Notes: generated from the letters alone by a model not told the origin. Counted from the first letter of the stretch, positions 1 to 8,859 are shown. The stretch: DNA of 64,000 nucleotides from Aquabacterium fontiphilum (GCF_009909205.1 NZ_JAAAPN010000007.1:1-64000), one strand, 5' to 3'. Translations and numbers: made by a program.

Positions 1-283
1 GGCCATGCACGTGGACCTCGACCCCCTTGGTCAGCAGCAGGCGCACCGTGGCTTGCACGTCCAGGGCATCCCGCCCCAGCCGGTCCACGGCGTAGACATG
101 CAGGGAGTCCCCCTCCCGGATGTACTCGAGCAGGGCTGCGAACCCCTTGCGGTCCTTCGCGGGGGTCGCTCCGCTGACGCCTTCGTCTGCAAACTCCCTG
201 TCGAACACTCCGCCCATGGCCGTGCGTTGCGATGCGATGGATTGGTCTGTGGTCGATACGCGGAAGTAGGCGATGCGGGACAT
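1..283 (-). CDS. Serine recombinase (resolvase/invertase family), N-terminal part, cut by window edge
   Basis: Serine recombinases cut and rejoin DNA through a serine-phosphate intermediate and act in transposon resolution, inversion or phage/island integration. The 94 visible residues match the catalytic domain. They start MSRIAYFRVST, with the nucleophile serine at residue 10. A D-E-G-V-S-G motif near residue 38 and the YAVDRLGRD helix (about residues 67-75), which carries the conserved active-site arginines, follow. An AAGGAG ribosome-binding site lies five bases before the ATG at 283. The C-terminal half is outside the window, so small resolvase and large integrase cannot be told apart. 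A divergent DUF4238 gene and a downstream tRNA-like sequence make a mobile-element origin likely, which is inference. The family call is firm. Confidence 0.88.
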   Translation of the reverse strand, partial: MSRIAYFRVSTTDQSIASQRTAMGGVFDREFADEGVSGATPAKDRKGFAALLEYIREGDSLHVYAVDRLGRDALDVQATVRLLLTKGVEVHVHG

Positions 284-307
284 AGGGGCTCCTTGTGGTT
301 CAAAAGG

Positions 308-408
308 TATGAGCAAATTATGAGCTAGGCCCATAAGTTGTGTCAAGTATGTTTTAAGCTATGTGGGGGCGGCTTGTGTTGGTTGGCTCACAAGGTACAA
401 CTTATGAG
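308..408. repeat. Operator-like repeats between recombinase and DUF4238 genes
   Basis: A perfect 10-base inverted repeat, CATAAGTTGT at 332-341 and ACAACTTATG at 397-406, is centred between the divergent genes. The related unit TATGAGC occurs at 308-314 and 319-325, 11 bases apart (one helical turn), and TTATGAG recurs at 318-324 and 402-408. The left arm overlaps the recombinase promoter. The right arm overlaps a weaker possible -10 (TACAAC, 396-401) for the DUF4238 gene. This layout fits a dimeric regulator controlling both genes. The regulator is not visible in the window. Confidence 0.45.
317..346 (-). promoter_or_regulatory. Sigma-70 type promoter of the serine recombinase gene
   Basis: On the minus strand a perfect -35 hexamer TTGACA (346-341) is followed after 18 bases by CATAAT (322-317), five of six matches to the -10 consensus. 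Transcription would start near 310, about 27 bases before the recombinase ATG. Short repeats of the type CTCATA/CTTATG lie in the spacer, over the -10 and just after it, so a repressor could act here. Confidence 0.65.
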
Positions 409-448
409 TCATCCTGGGCCCTGGCCTTGTGCTGGTTAGACTTTTCCC

Positions 449-1306
449 ATGACTCACAAGCGGCACCACTACGTCCCCGTTTTTTTGCTAAGGGGCTGGG
501 CGGGCCCCGATGGCGCGGGCATACGGTTCTGTTGGCGCAACGGGGGGGTGAAAGCTGAGGAGTGCTCCCCTCGCAGCGTTTGCTTTCAGGAGCACCTGTA
601 CTCGGTTAGGTCGTCAGCCGGGGAAATGGATGCATCAATCGAACGAGACTTCTGGGGCCCGTCTGTAGATGACCCTGCTGCCCTTGTCCACGCGAAGATG
701 CTGACCGAGGGCGTCTGCCCGCTGACTGCACACGAGAGGGAGGTCTGGTCGCGCTTCTTGGTCGCCCAGCTTCTGCGAGTGCCCCGCGCCGTTAGCTACA
801 TCAGGGCGCGTGGTGTGGATATCCTCAAAGGTGTTTCTGCCTCTGACGGGGGGCACAGACCGCTCCCAGACGGTGAGGTTGAGGAGCTTGGGCCGTGGGG
901 GCTGACCTGGGCGGAGATGTTGAACCCGTTGTCCCCTGAGGACCTGGGCGTCCTCACGCTGCCCTCTTTGGTTTACTCCGATGTACTCAACGCCCCGTGT
1001 CTGGCTGCACGCTGGGAGGTGCGTGATTTATCCCGCTCCCCCGTTCGCCTTGTGCTTGGGGACGTTCCGCTTTTCTATGCTGGGCGTCTCGACCGCGATT
1101 TCCTTCTTGTGCTGCCTTTGGGGCCACACTCGGTTTTCTGTGCCTATAGTTCACCCGCCACACAGGAGCGACTTGCACGGGTCACGGATCACGGCTTAGT
1201 CAAGCTCATTAATCGGCAGACCTGTGAGCAGGCGGCGCTTTGGGTGTATGGCGCAGACTCGTCATTAAGGCCCCTGGTCGAGCGAAGGTTACGAAGGCCT
1301 ACCTAA
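449..1306 (+). CDS. DUF4238 domain protein
   Basis: A 285-residue protein starting MTHKRHHYVPVFLLRGW. The H-H-Y-V-P-x-F-L-L-R segment at the N-terminus is the hallmark of DUF4238, a family of unknown function often found scattered in accessory regions. No signal peptide or membrane segment is seen. No clear ribosome-binding site precedes the ATG, and no other in-frame start is evident upstream. The gene is divergent from the serine recombinase and shares its short operator-like repeats, suggesting both belong to the same element. A defence or toxin role is conceivable from context but nothing in the sequence proves it. The family assignment is likely; the function is unknown. Confidence 0.75.
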   Translation: MTHKRHHYVPVFLLRGWAGPDGAGIRFCWRNGGVKAEECSPRSVCFQEHLYSVRSSAGEMDASIERDFWGPSVDDPAALVHAKMLTEGVCPLTAHEREVWSRFLVAQLLRVPRAVSYIRARGVDILKGVSASDGGHRPLPDGEVEELGPWGLTWAEMLNPLSPEDLGVLTLPSLVYSDVLNAPCLAARWEVRDLSRSPVRLVLGDVPLFYAGRLDRDFLLVLPLGPHSVFCAYSSPATQERLARVTDHGLVKLINRQTCEQAALWVYGADSSLRPLVERRLRRPT

Positions 1307-1308
1307 GG

Positions 1309-1530
1309 TCAGTCCCGCCAATCAACGACCAGTTCAAGCCGTCCCACGCGAACGGTCAGTGACCCGCCTATGCCGCTGTGGTCGGTCCAGGCACCCCAGA
1401 GGGTGGGGGCACCAGCCAGCCAGAAGAGGCCCGCCCCGGTGACCCTTGAGACCTTAGACAGGGCATGCGCACAGGCACTGCTGAGGCCATCAAGGACGGG
1501 GACGGTGTGGGTGTGGGTAGTGGCTTGCAT
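1309..1530 (-). CDS. Small hypothetical protein, convergent to DUF4238 gene
   Basis: A possible 73-residue protein ending in VRVGRLELVVDWRD, which alternates like a beta-strand segment. It ends two bases from the DUF4238 stop codon and faces it. The ribosome-binding site before the ATG at 1530 is weak (a GAGA stretch). I do not recognise the family. In GC-rich DNA an open frame this short can arise by chance, so this is a tentative call supported mainly by the tight convergent packing and a plausible C-terminus. Confidence 0.3.
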   Translation of the reverse strand: MQATTHTHTVPVLDGLSSACAHALSKVSRVTGAGLFWLAGAPTLWGAWTDHSGIGGSLTVRVGRLELVVDWRD

Positions 1531-1891
1531 GGTGGTATCTCTGGTGTCGCGTCAACGTCGACGCATGCCCATGCTGCCCCGTTAGGAGGGCCCTGACATG
1601 GAAAGACCATGGGTCCCGCTCCCGGGAGGGCTCCCCCTCGTTGGACCGTTGGTGCGTTGTGGTGTCCCGTCGCCCTCTCTGGTCCAGGTTGTCACCTGCG
1701 GCCCGTCCACCAGCAGGGAAGAAGAACGGATTGCACCTCCGTTGCACCAGCCCCACGACACAGACGCGAGGGGGGGGCACGGGGGGAAGAGCGGCCGGGG
1801 CGATATCAGGGAGACCGCTCGGAAATTCCTGGTGATTATTTCGGGCACCCTGGCCTACGTCGTTAAACTTGAGATTCGACGTGTGCCGCTT
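1531..1891. other. Stretch without a convincing gene
   Basis: Several overlapping open frames occur here, but their translations are low-complexity and rich in Arg, Pro and Gly as expected for chance frames. One frame from ATG 1598 has a good AGGAGG before it but a protein of no recognisable character. The stretch leads into the tRNA-like sequence and probably belongs to the same accessory segment. Confidence 0.4.
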
Positions 1892-1990
1892 GGGTGTGAC
1901 AGTTGGGGAACACGCGCCCCCCCATAAGACGTTGATTTTGCTGGGTCAACGCAGGGTAGGGCGGGAGTTCGAATCTCACCGCACCCGCCA
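1892..1990 (+). tRNA. Non-canonical tRNA-like element or degenerate tRNA, possible attachment site
   Basis: The 3' end has tRNA geometry. GGGTGTG (1892-1898) pairs with CGCACCC (1980-1986) as a 7-bp acceptor stem with one G-U, followed by discriminator G and CCA (1988-1990). A T-arm with loop TTCGAAT (1968-1974) and a 5-bp stem with one mismatch precedes it. A 7-bp stem CGTTGAT/GTCAACG (1930-1936 and 1945-1951) encloses an 8-base loop with GCT in the middle, which would read serine AGC codons. The D region is odd: a 3-bp GTT/AAC stem (1902-1911) and an extra C-rich insert before the anticodon-like stem. At 99 nt it is longer than standard tRNAs. It could be a diverged mobile-element tRNA, or a tRNA 3' fragment kept as an integration site. 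Confidence 0.4.
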
Positions 1991-2151
1991 GTCCAAGTTG
2001 ATCGGCTCTCTTTTAGGCGTGAAATCGTGCCGGTTTCGCCGAGCCGAGCGTGGCGGAGCCGCCCGAATGAGGGGGCTTGGGGCCTTGGTGCCGTCATGAA
2101 CCCCCTATAGCATTCGGGTCATCCCTAACGCGTTCACGCATTGGACTCAAC

Positions 2152-2886
2152 ATGACCCGCTTTGCATTCACGCTTTTCGCCTCTGCCATGTCCCTCGCAG
2201 TGCCTGCGGCCATGGCCGAGACGTTGATGTTCACGAACTCCAATCTGGTGAGCCTGCCCAGTACCCAGGTCATCGGCGCCGGTGGTTCGGCTTGCGTGAA
2301 TCCCTTCGGCAATGTGGCGGGCACCTGTGGCGCAGCGCTGACCTTCGGCACCTCCGCCGGCACGCTGCGCGTGACGGCCGCTGACGGCCCCGACGTCGAC
2401 ACCGCCGCGTTGGTGTTCCAAGGCAACAGCAACGCCGGTCTGGGTGTGGTGGAGGGGTACTACAAGAGCGGTCAGTTCAAGGTGACCGACGGCAACTTCT
2501 CGCTGGACACCGACAAGGAGACGCTGACGCTGACCTTCGGCTCGGCAGTCAAGCTGACCCAGGCGTATTTCTTTGCCGACGATCGCACCAACACGCTGCG
2601 CGAGCTCGACAGCATCGACGGCTTCACCGTGTCGGTCAATGGCGGCGCCTTCCAGGAGTTCAGCTTTGGCACCAATGGCGGCCTGCCTGTGACGCTGGGT
2701 GGTGGTCTGGTCGGCACCAGCTTCACCTTCGGCTATGCCAAGTTCAAGTCGAAGGAAGACTACTATCTCGCCGGCATTGGCTTCACTGCTCTGACGCCGG
2801 CGATCCCTGAGCCGTCGACCTACGCGTTGATGGCCCTGGGGCTGGTGGGTGTGGCGGCCGCAGCGCGTCGCGCTCGCCGCGCCTGA
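2152..2886 (+). CDS. PEP-CTERM sorting domain protein (exported)
   Basis: A 244-residue secreted protein. The ATG at 2152 begins a Sec signal peptide with hydrophobic core and cleavage after A-M-A, around residue 23. The C-terminus carries a PEP-CTERM signal: PEPSTYAL, a short hydrophobic helix, then an arginine-rich tail. Such proteins are processed by an exosortase and are linked to exopolysaccharide and biofilm matrix in Gram-negative bacteria. The body is rich in Gly, Thr and Val and looks like a beta-rich domain without catalytic motifs. No exosortase or polysaccharide genes are present in the window, so it is an orphan substrate here. An upstream in-frame ATG at 2077 would break the signal peptide and was not chosen. 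Confidence 0.9.
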   Translation: MTRFAFTLFASAMSLAVPAAMAETLMFTNSNLVSLPSTQVIGAGGSACVNPFGNVAGTCGAALTFGTSAGTLRVTAADGPDVDTAALVFQGNSNAGLGVVEGYYKSGQFKVTDGNFSLDTDKETLTLTFGSAVKLTQAYFFADDRTNTLRELDSIDGFTVSVNGGAFQEFSFGTNGGLPVTLGGGLVGTSFTFGYAKFKSKEDYYLAGIGFTALTPAIPEPSTYALMALGLVGVAAAARRARRA

Positions 2887-2891
2887 AGCGC

Positions 2892-2966
2892 CTGGCGCGT
2901 GACCTGACAAACGCGCCAGATCACACAAACAAAACGACCCATGCTCGTGACGAGTCATGGGTCGTT
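2892..2966 (+). terminator. Two consecutive hairpins after the PEP-CTERM gene
   Basis: CTGGCGCGT (2892-2900) pairs with ACGCGCCAG (2911-2919), and AACGACCCATG (2933-2943) pairs with CATGGGTCGTT (2956-2966). The second stem is 11 bp. Neither has a long T-run on the plus strand, so they may act as weak terminators or as mRNA 3'-end protection. Confidence 0.5.
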
Positions 2967-3326
2967 GTTCGGCCCGCCGCACCGGCGGGCCTGGTCGGGT
3001 GGGGTGCCCCCCGAGCCTTGCCATCTTGACAGACGGATCCACCTCACCGGTGGCGGATGCAACAAGCGCACCTTGTGTGACCCGTCGAGCGGGCCGTGCA
3101 TCCGATTGGGGCCGTGTTCCGGCCTCCGCGTGGTGTGGTGACCACCTCACCCAACCACGATTTCAGTGTGCCACGTGGGCAGCTGTCTGTGTGCGCTTGC
3201 GCGTGCAACAGAGGCCGCAAGGCGTGACAGGATGCACGTGATCAGCGTCTGCGTGAGCCAGGCAGGCGAGGCCTGGCATCCGGTGCACACTGTGGTCATG
3301 TGCATTGTGTTGGGCGAGGGCAGGGC
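2967..3326. other. Intergenic stretch without a convincing gene
   Basis: About 360 bases between the hairpins and the NAD(P)HX repair gene. Open frames here are short and lack recognisable products or good ribosome-binding sites. No RNA gene or repeat was seen; the promoter of the downstream gene must lie here. Confidence 0.4.
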
Positions 3327-4823
3327 ATGGCAGGCGAGTTGCTGACGGTGGCGCAAATGGGTCAGGCCGATGCCCTGACGATGGCGTCGGGCACCCCAGG
3401 TATTGCGCTGATGAGGCGAGCTGGGCAAAGCGTGTGCGACGCGATCCAGGCGCGCTGGTCGCCTCGGCCCACGGTGGTGCTATGCGGACCGGGTAACAAC
3501 GGCGGCGACGGGTGGGTGGTGGCGAGCCTGCTGCAACAGGCCGGCTGGCCCGTCACGCTGAGCAGTCTGGTGCGGCGCGACCAGCTGCGTGGCGATGCCC
3601 GATTGGCGGGCACCGAGTGGACAGGCGCGGTCGAGCCCCTGACCGTGTCTGTGCTCGACGGCGCTGCGCTCGTGGTGGATGCGCTGTTCGGGGCCGGTTT
3701 GACCCGCCCGCTGGAAGGCCAGCCTGCTGCGGTGCTCGCCGAGGCGCAACGCCGGGGCCTGCCGGTGGTGGCGGTGGATGTGCCCAGCGGCGTGTGGGGC
3801 GATACCGGCGCTGTGACGGGGGCTGTGGCGAGCGCGCTGACGGTCACTTTCTTTCGGGCCAAGCCAGGGCATGCGTTGATGCCCGGGCGCAGCCTGTGCG
3901 GCGAACTGGTGGTGGCAGACATCGGCCTTCCGGATGCCGTGTTGACACAGTTGGGCGTTCAGGCCTGGGACAACCAGCCTGCCTTGTGGTGTGCCGCGTG
4001 GCCAACGCCCGCGTCAGGCGGGCATAAATACCATCGCGGCCATGCGGTGGTCTGGGGCGGCGCACGCATGACCGGGGCGCCTCGGCTGGCGGCGCGCGCG
4101 GCCGCGCGCATCGGTGCCGGGCTGACGACGGTGTGCGTGCCTGAATCCGCCTGGGCGATCTACGCGGCGGCGCTGGACAGCATCATGGTGCATGCGGTGA
4201 AGGACGCGCCGGACGTCGGTCTGGCCGCGCTGCTGGCCGACTCGCGCCACCGCGCGGTGCTGGTGGGCCCCGGAGCCTTGGGGGGGCACGACGGCGCAGG
4301 GGTGCGGGCGTTGGTACACGCCGCATTGGTCAGTGGTCGCGCCGTGGTGCTGGATGCGGACGCGCTCACGGCGTTCGAGCACGACGCAGACGCGCTGCGC
4401 GCCGCCATTGGGGCGCTACCGGAGCGGCCCGTGGTGCTGACGCCGCATGAGGGCGAGTTCGCGCGCCTCATGGGCGACCGGATCAAGCCAGGTCTGGACA
4501 AGCTTACCCGCGCGCGTGCCTTGGCGGCCTGGACGGGCGCGACCGTGTTGCTCAAAGGGCCGGACACCGTGGTCGCTTCACCCGACGGGCGGGCGAGCAT
4601 CAACCGCCACGCGCCCGCCACGCTGGCCACGGCCGGGGCGGGCGATGTGCTGGCTGGGCTGATCCTGGGTTTGCTTGCCCAGGGCATGCCGGCCTGGGAG
4701 GCCGCCAGCGCGGCGGTGTGGGTGCATGGGGATGCGGCCCATGCTTTCGGGCCAGGGTTGATTGCCGACGACCTGTCCGAGGCCGTGCCAGGCGTGTTGC
4801 GCCGCCTGGCTGATCGGCGCTGA
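3327..4823 (+). CDS. nnr: Bifunctional NAD(P)H-hydrate epimerase / ADP-dependent dehydratase
   Basis: Repairs hydrated NADH and NADPH. The N-terminal YjeF domain epimerises the R form, and the C-terminal ribokinase-like domain dehydrates the S form using ADP. The 498-residue length is typical of the fused enzyme. Visible motifs are GPGNNGGDG near residues 53-61 (epimerase), a D-V-P-S-G motif around residue 151 (cation site), P-H-E-G-E-F in the second domain and GAGDVLAG near residue 436 (catalytic Asp of the kinase-like fold). The ATG at 3327 follows GAGGGCAGGG, a good ribosome-binding site; the upstream ATG at 3300 adds nine residues without support. The gene stands alone and converges on the GGDEF gene. 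Confidence 0.93.
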   Translation: MAGELLTVAQMGQADALTMASGTPGIALMRRAGQSVCDAIQARWSPRPTVVLCGPGNNGGDGWVVASLLQQAGWPVTLSSLVRRDQLRGDARLAGTEWTGAVEPLTVSVLDGAALVVDALFGAGLTRPLEGQPAAVLAEAQRRGLPVVAVDVPSGVWGDTGAVTGAVASALTVTFFRAKPGHALMPGRSLCGELVVADIGLPDAVLTQLGVQAWDNQPALWCAAWPTPASGGHKYHRGHAVVWGGARMTGAPRLAARAAARIGAGLTTVCVPESAWAIYAAALDSIMVHAVKDAPDVGLAALLADSRHRAVLVGPGALGGHDGAGVRALVHAALVSGRAVVLDADALTAFEHDADALRAAIGALPERPVVLTPHEGEFARLMGDRIKPGLDKLTRARALAAWTGATVLLKGPDTVVASPDGRASINRHAPATLATAGAGDVLAGLILGLLAQGMPAWEAASAAVWVHGDAAHAFGPGLIADDLSEAVPGVLRRLADRR

Positions 4824-4866
4824 GCGTGTGGCCTGTGTGACCTGAACCCGGCGCTGGGCGGCCGGC

Positions 4867-6639
4867 TCAGGCCATGCAGGTGCGGTTCTTCCCGGTGCGT
4901 TTGGCCTCGTACAGGGCGACATCGGCGCGTTCGAGCGCGGCCTCGATCGGCTCGCCGCTGCGGTACTGCGTGACTCCGGCCGAGAAGGTGATGAACACCT
5001 TGCGGTCTTCGTGGGTGAAGAACTCCGCGCTCAGTGTGCGCTGCAGCCGCGTCAGCACCTGCTGGGCTTCATCGGCCGGGGTGTCGGGCAGCATCACGAC
5101 AAACTCTTCGCCCCCGTAGCGGGCCACCACATCGACCGGCCGCAGGCACTCGCTGACGCGCCGAGCGAGGAACTTCAGTGCCTCATCGCCCGTCTGGTGA
5201 CCCATCTGGTCGTTGAGCTTCTTGAAGTTGTCGACATCGAGCAGACCGACGGCCAGCAGCGTGCCCTGGCGAGCCACGCGCGCCTGCTCGGTTTCAAAGG
5301 CGCGCATCATGCCTCGGCGGTTGGCGATCTGGGTGAGCGGGTCGGTCGAGACCTCGTCCGACAGCTTGCGGATCTCGTCTTCCAGTTCGCGCACGCGCTC
5401 GGTGAGCTCGGTGGCGCGTGCATGTTCGGTGTGCAGTCGTTGCTGGGTCTGCGACACAACCGTCTGCACCGCGCGGCTTTCTTCGACCAGCTCGCGCACC
5501 ACGCCCGTCAGGCTTTCGAGGCTGTCAGCCTGCCCGATGGTGTCGGCGTAGCGCCCGAGGTTGTCCTGAAAGCGGTCGGTCGTGCTGCCCAACTCGGCCA
5601 ACTCCTGCAGCATGGTATGAATGAGGGCCTTGAGCGCATCCCGGGCGTGGGCGCGCTCGGCCTTGAGCCGCTGCTGGCGCGCGCGCGTGGTCTCCAGCAA
5701 CTGCTGCACGTGGCGCACGCCGCGATGGTTCAGGCCCTCTTCGATCTGGTGGCGCATGGCCACGCACTGGCCCTGGACCCACGAGTCGTCCTCGGCCAGG
5801 TCGGCCAGGCTGTCAGTCAACGCGTGAACGAGTTCGGTCAGCTGGGTGGTCAGGTGATGGCGATGCTCGATGACGCGGCGGGCCTGTTCGCAGGCTTCAC
5901 TCAGATCCTGTGCCAGCGGGTTGACCGGTTCAGCTTGCGGCAGCGTGGGCTGACTGGCGTGCAGCTGTTTGATGCGGGTGTCCAGCACGCTGGCTGCTTC
6001 GACAGCGGGCGCAGCCTCCGTCGGCAGGGCCTGGCCGACGGTGCGATGCAACTGTGCCACCGCGTGGCTGGCCAGTTGCGCCCAGCTTGCCAGCGCGGGA
6101 TCAGATACCGGCGCCACGGCAGGTTCCACAGAGGACGGCGCCGGGGCCAGCGCGTCCGCTGCGATGGCGCCTGCTGAGCCATCCAGGTCCATCAGTGTGG
6201 GGTCGTCGGTGTCGCTGTCCCAACTGGCCACCAGTTGTGACAGTCGTTGGTGCAGGCGTTGGGCAGACTGGCGGCTGCCGCTGAGCACCCGTTGGAGGCT
6301 GTCCTTTTTGCGTGCAGCCGTCCACTGGCGCCCGCCTCGCTCTGCGCCCCTGACGATGCGCTCGATCAGCGCAGCCCATTTGGGCCCGGCTTCATCGTCT
6401 GGCCAGCCCGGCCGAGTCGGGTCGCTTGCCGATGGGGCCGCGTGGGCGTCGGGCAAAGGCGCGATACCGGCCTCAGCCTCATACGCTGCGCGGTAGTGAT
6501 CGGGGGTGGGTTCCTTGCGCTCTTCGGCCAGTCGCTTGAGGGCGGCCTTGGCCAGCAATGCGGGCGTCGGAGGCACTTCCGGGCGGGCCGGGCTCACAGG
6601 GGCATCCTTGGTGGGAGACGCGCCGGGTGACGAAGGCAT
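4867..6639 (-). CDS. Diguanylate cyclase (GGDEF domain protein)
   Basis: Makes cyclic di-GMP from two GTP. This 590-residue soluble protein has a long N-terminal region rich in Ala, Gln and Glu with heptad-like helices, including a predicted coiled coil before the GGDEF domain, and no membrane segment. The catalytic domain starts near residue 430 (D-P-L-T-x-x-x-N-R-R) and has a canonical GGEEF site near residue 507. An RPVD inhibitory I-site stands exactly five residues before it, so product feedback is expected. It is the last gene of a minus-strand run with the REC-GGDEF-EAL protein (six bases between them) and the hybrid kinase, suggesting a shared pathway. The intact active site makes it the likely cyclase of the cluster. 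Confidence 0.92.
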   Translation of the reverse strand: MPSSPGASPTKDAPVSPARPEVPPTPALLAKAALKRLAEERKEPTPDHYRAAYEAEAGIAPLPDAHAAPSASDPTRPGWPDDEAGPKWAALIERIVRGAERGGRQWTAARKKDSLQRVLSGSRQSAQRLHQRLSQLVASWDSDTDDPTLMDLDGSAGAIAADALAPAPSSVEPAVAPVSDPALASWAQLASHAVAQLHRTVGQALPTEAAPAVEAASVLDTRIKQLHASQPTLPQAEPVNPLAQDLSEACEQARRVIEHRHHLTTQLTELVHALTDSLADLAEDDSWVQGQCVAMRHQIEEGLNHRGVRHVQQLLETTRARQQRLKAERAHARDALKALIHTMLQELAELGSTTDRFQDNLGRYADTIGQADSLESLTGVVRELVEESRAVQTVVSQTQQRLHTEHARATELTERVRELEDEIRKLSDEVSTDPLTQIANRRGMMRAFETEQARVARQGTLLAVGLLDVDNFKKLNDQMGHQTGDEALKFLARRVSECLRPVDVVARYGGEEFVVMLPDTPADEAQQVLTRLQRTLSAEFFTHEDRKVFITFSAGVTQYRSGEPIEAALERADVALYEAKRTGKNRTCMA

Positions 6640-6645
6640 GTTGGT

Positions 6646-8859
6646 TCAGTTGTGCGGCAGGACGCGGGTGGGGCCGCTGCGCTTGCCGATACTGGGCAGC
6701 GTCTGGCGCGCCAGGGTCTCGACCACCCATTGCTCCAACTCGCGCGGCGGCATGGGACGAGCGTACAGGAAGCCCTGACAGATGTGACAGCCCAGGTCGT
6801 ACAGAACCTCCATCTGCGAGACCTTCTCCACGCCCTCGGCGATGACCCGCAGGCCCAGCGCGCGGGCCAGCGCAATGATGGCCGACACGACGGCCGAACT
6901 CTGCGGGGTGTCTCCGAGGTCGCGCACGAACGAGCGGTCGATCTTGAGTTCGCTGATGGGCAGGGTGGTGAGGTAGGCCAGAGACGAGTAGCCAGTACCG
7001 AAGTCGTCGATCGAGATCTCGGTGCCGAGCTGATTGAGGCGGTGCAGCGAAGGCACGACCCCTTGCAAGTCCTTCATGAGGCCGGTTTCGGTGATTTCGA
7101 GTTCGATGGCGCGAGGCGAGACATCGTGCTTGAGCAGGATGGCCTCGATCTTCTCGACGAGCTCGCCCTGTTCGAACAGCCGGCTGGGCAGGTTGACGGC
7201 GATGGACGCGTCGAAGCCCAGCCGCAACTCCCACTCCTTGGCCTGGCGCGCGGCCTCCTCGATGGCCCACAGACTCATTTCGTTGATCAGGCCGGTGGCT
7301 TCCGCCAGTGGGATGAAATCGCCCGGTGGCACGAGCTGGCCGTCGCGCTGCCAGCGCATCAGCGCCTCGGCGCCGACCCATTTGCCACTCTGCACATCGA
7401 TCTTGGGCTGGTAGTACAGCACGAGCTCGTTGCGCTCCATGGCCTTGTGCAGTGCGGTATCCAGGTCCAGGCGTACGCGACCCTTGCTGGCCAACTGGGG
7501 GTCGTAGCGCATGACGGTGTTGCGCCCCTGGCTCTTGGCAAGGTCCATCGCCACGTCGGCATGGCGCAACAGGTCGGCTACGTTGAGGCCATGTGCCGGG
7601 AACAACGCCACGCCCACGCTGGCCGTGATGAAGCATTCCTGGCCCGAGGCCATCATGGGTTCGCGCAGGGCAGCAAGGATGGCATCGGCCGTGGTCATGG
7701 CGTCGGCCTCGCAGGCCACTTCGGGCAGCAGCACGACGAACTCGTCCGCGCCGAGGCGGCCTACCGCCTCCAGCGTACGGTGGGTGCGCTGGCCCGGCGT
7801 GTCGGCACTGCCTTCGAGCACCTGGTCAGAGTGGCGCACACAGTTGCGCAGCCTTCGGGACACTTCGATCAGCAGCTCGTCGCCCGCGTGGTGTCCCAGG
7901 TTTTCGTTGATGACCTTGAAGCGGTCCAGCCCCACCTGCAACAGCGCCACGCTGTGGTTGAGTCGTTTGGCGTATTCGATGGCCCGTTCAGCGCGCCAGA
8001 ACACCTGTCGGCGGTTGGGCAAGCCGGTGAGGGTGTCGAAGTTCGCCAGATGCTTGATCTTGTCTTCCGCCACGCGGCGGTCGGTCACATCCTGCACGAT
8101 GCCGGTGTAGCCCGTCAGACTGGCCAGTTCATTGAACTCCGGCTCGGCCTCGAGATGCAGAATGCGTTCGCGACCGTCGTCCAGCGTGACGCGGATGTCG
8201 TTGCACAGCACCGTGCCATGGTCGATCACCTGCCGCAGGATACGCAGCGAGCCACGTCGGTCTTCCTTGGGCATCATGCGCACGATGCGGCGCAGGTTGA
8301 GTTCTTCGTTCGGTCCCAGACCGAAGACGCGCAAGCCCTCGATCGAGAACACCACGGTGGCACCTCTGCGCCAGTCGAAGCTCCCCATGCGCGCCAGATC
8401 CTGTGCGCGGGCCAGTTTGGCCTTGCTGCGCTCGAGTTCGTGGCGCGTGCGCGAGGCGCGCAGCAGATAGCGCAGCCGGCCGGCCAGCAGGCTCCACTGG
8501 TTGCTCTTCACAAAGAAATCGGTGGCCCCGACTTCGTAGGCGCGCGTGATGGAGGCATCGTCATCCAGCCCGGTCAGCATCAGCACGGGCACCGATTCGT
8601 AGCCCGGCAGGTGGCGCAGCTCCTGGCAGGTGGCAAAGCCATCCAGGCCGGGCATCACGGCGTCGAGCACCACGACATCGGGCAGCCAGTCGGTGATCAG
8701 TTGCAGCGCCTGTTCACCCGAATTGGCCTCGGTGATCGCAAACCCGCGCTCGCGCAGCGCGATCGAGGTCAGCAACAGGTTCACCTCGTCATCGTCGACC
8801 AGCAGCACGCGGGGCTGCTCCATCAGGTCGTCTCCGGCGAAGGCGGCGTGCTGGTTCAT
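6646..8859 (-). CDS. Response regulator with PAS-like, GGDEF and EAL domains
   Basis: A 737-residue signalling protein. The receiver domain comes first (V-L-L-V-D-D-D, phospho-acceptor Asp near residue 66 in [10 protein letters not shown]). A PAS-like segment follows, then a GGDEF domain from about residue 275 and an EAL domain from about residue 495. The GGDEF site reads GADEF, so cyclase activity is uncertain. The EAL domain looks intact: E-A-L-M-R-W, the E-T-G segment, D-D-F-G-T-G and A-E-G-V-E. A phosphodiesterase role for c-di-GMP is the best guess, switched by phosphorylation. Its ATG overlaps the stop codon of the hybrid kinase by four bases, so the two are translationally coupled and the kinase is the probable phosphodonor. 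Confidence 0.92.
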   Translation of the reverse strand: MNQHAAFAGDDLMEQPRVLLVDDDEVNLLLTSIALRERGFAITEANSGEQALQLITDWLPDVVVLDAVMPGLDGFATCQELRHLPGYESVPVLMLTGLDDDASITRAYEVGATDFFVKSNQWSLLAGRLRYLLRASRTRHELERSKAKLARAQDLARMGSFDWRRGATVVFSIEGLRVFGLGPNEELNLRRIVRMMPKEDRRGSLRILRQVIDHGTVLCNDIRVTLDDGRERILHLEAEPEFNELASLTGYTGIVQDVTDRRVAEDKIKHLANFDTLTGLPNRRQVFWRAERAIEYAKRLNHSVALLQVGLDRFKVINENLGHHAGDELLIEVSRRLRNCVRHSDQVLEGSADTPGQRTHRTLEAVGRLGADEFVVLLPEVACEADAMTTADAILAALREPMMASGQECFITASVGVALFPAHGLNVADLLRHADVAMDLAKSQGRNTVMRYDPQLASKGRVRLDLDTALHKAMERNELVLYYQPKIDVQSGKWVGAEALMRWQRDGQLVPPGDFIPLAEATGLINEMSLWAIEEAARQAKEWELRLGFDASIAVNLPSRLFEQGELVEKIEAILLKHDVSPRAIELEITETGLMKDLQGVVPSLHRLNQLGTEISIDDFGTGYSSLAYLTTLPISELKIDRSFVRDLGDTPQSSAVVSAIIALARALGLRVIAEGVEKVSQMEVLYDLGCHICQGFLYARPMPPRELEQWVVETLARQTLPSIGKRSGPTRVLPHN

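Noticed and set aside
1598-1927. Open frame with a good AGGAGG site
   Set aside because: The protein is low complexity, runs into the tRNA-like element and has no recognisable feature; the site may be chance.
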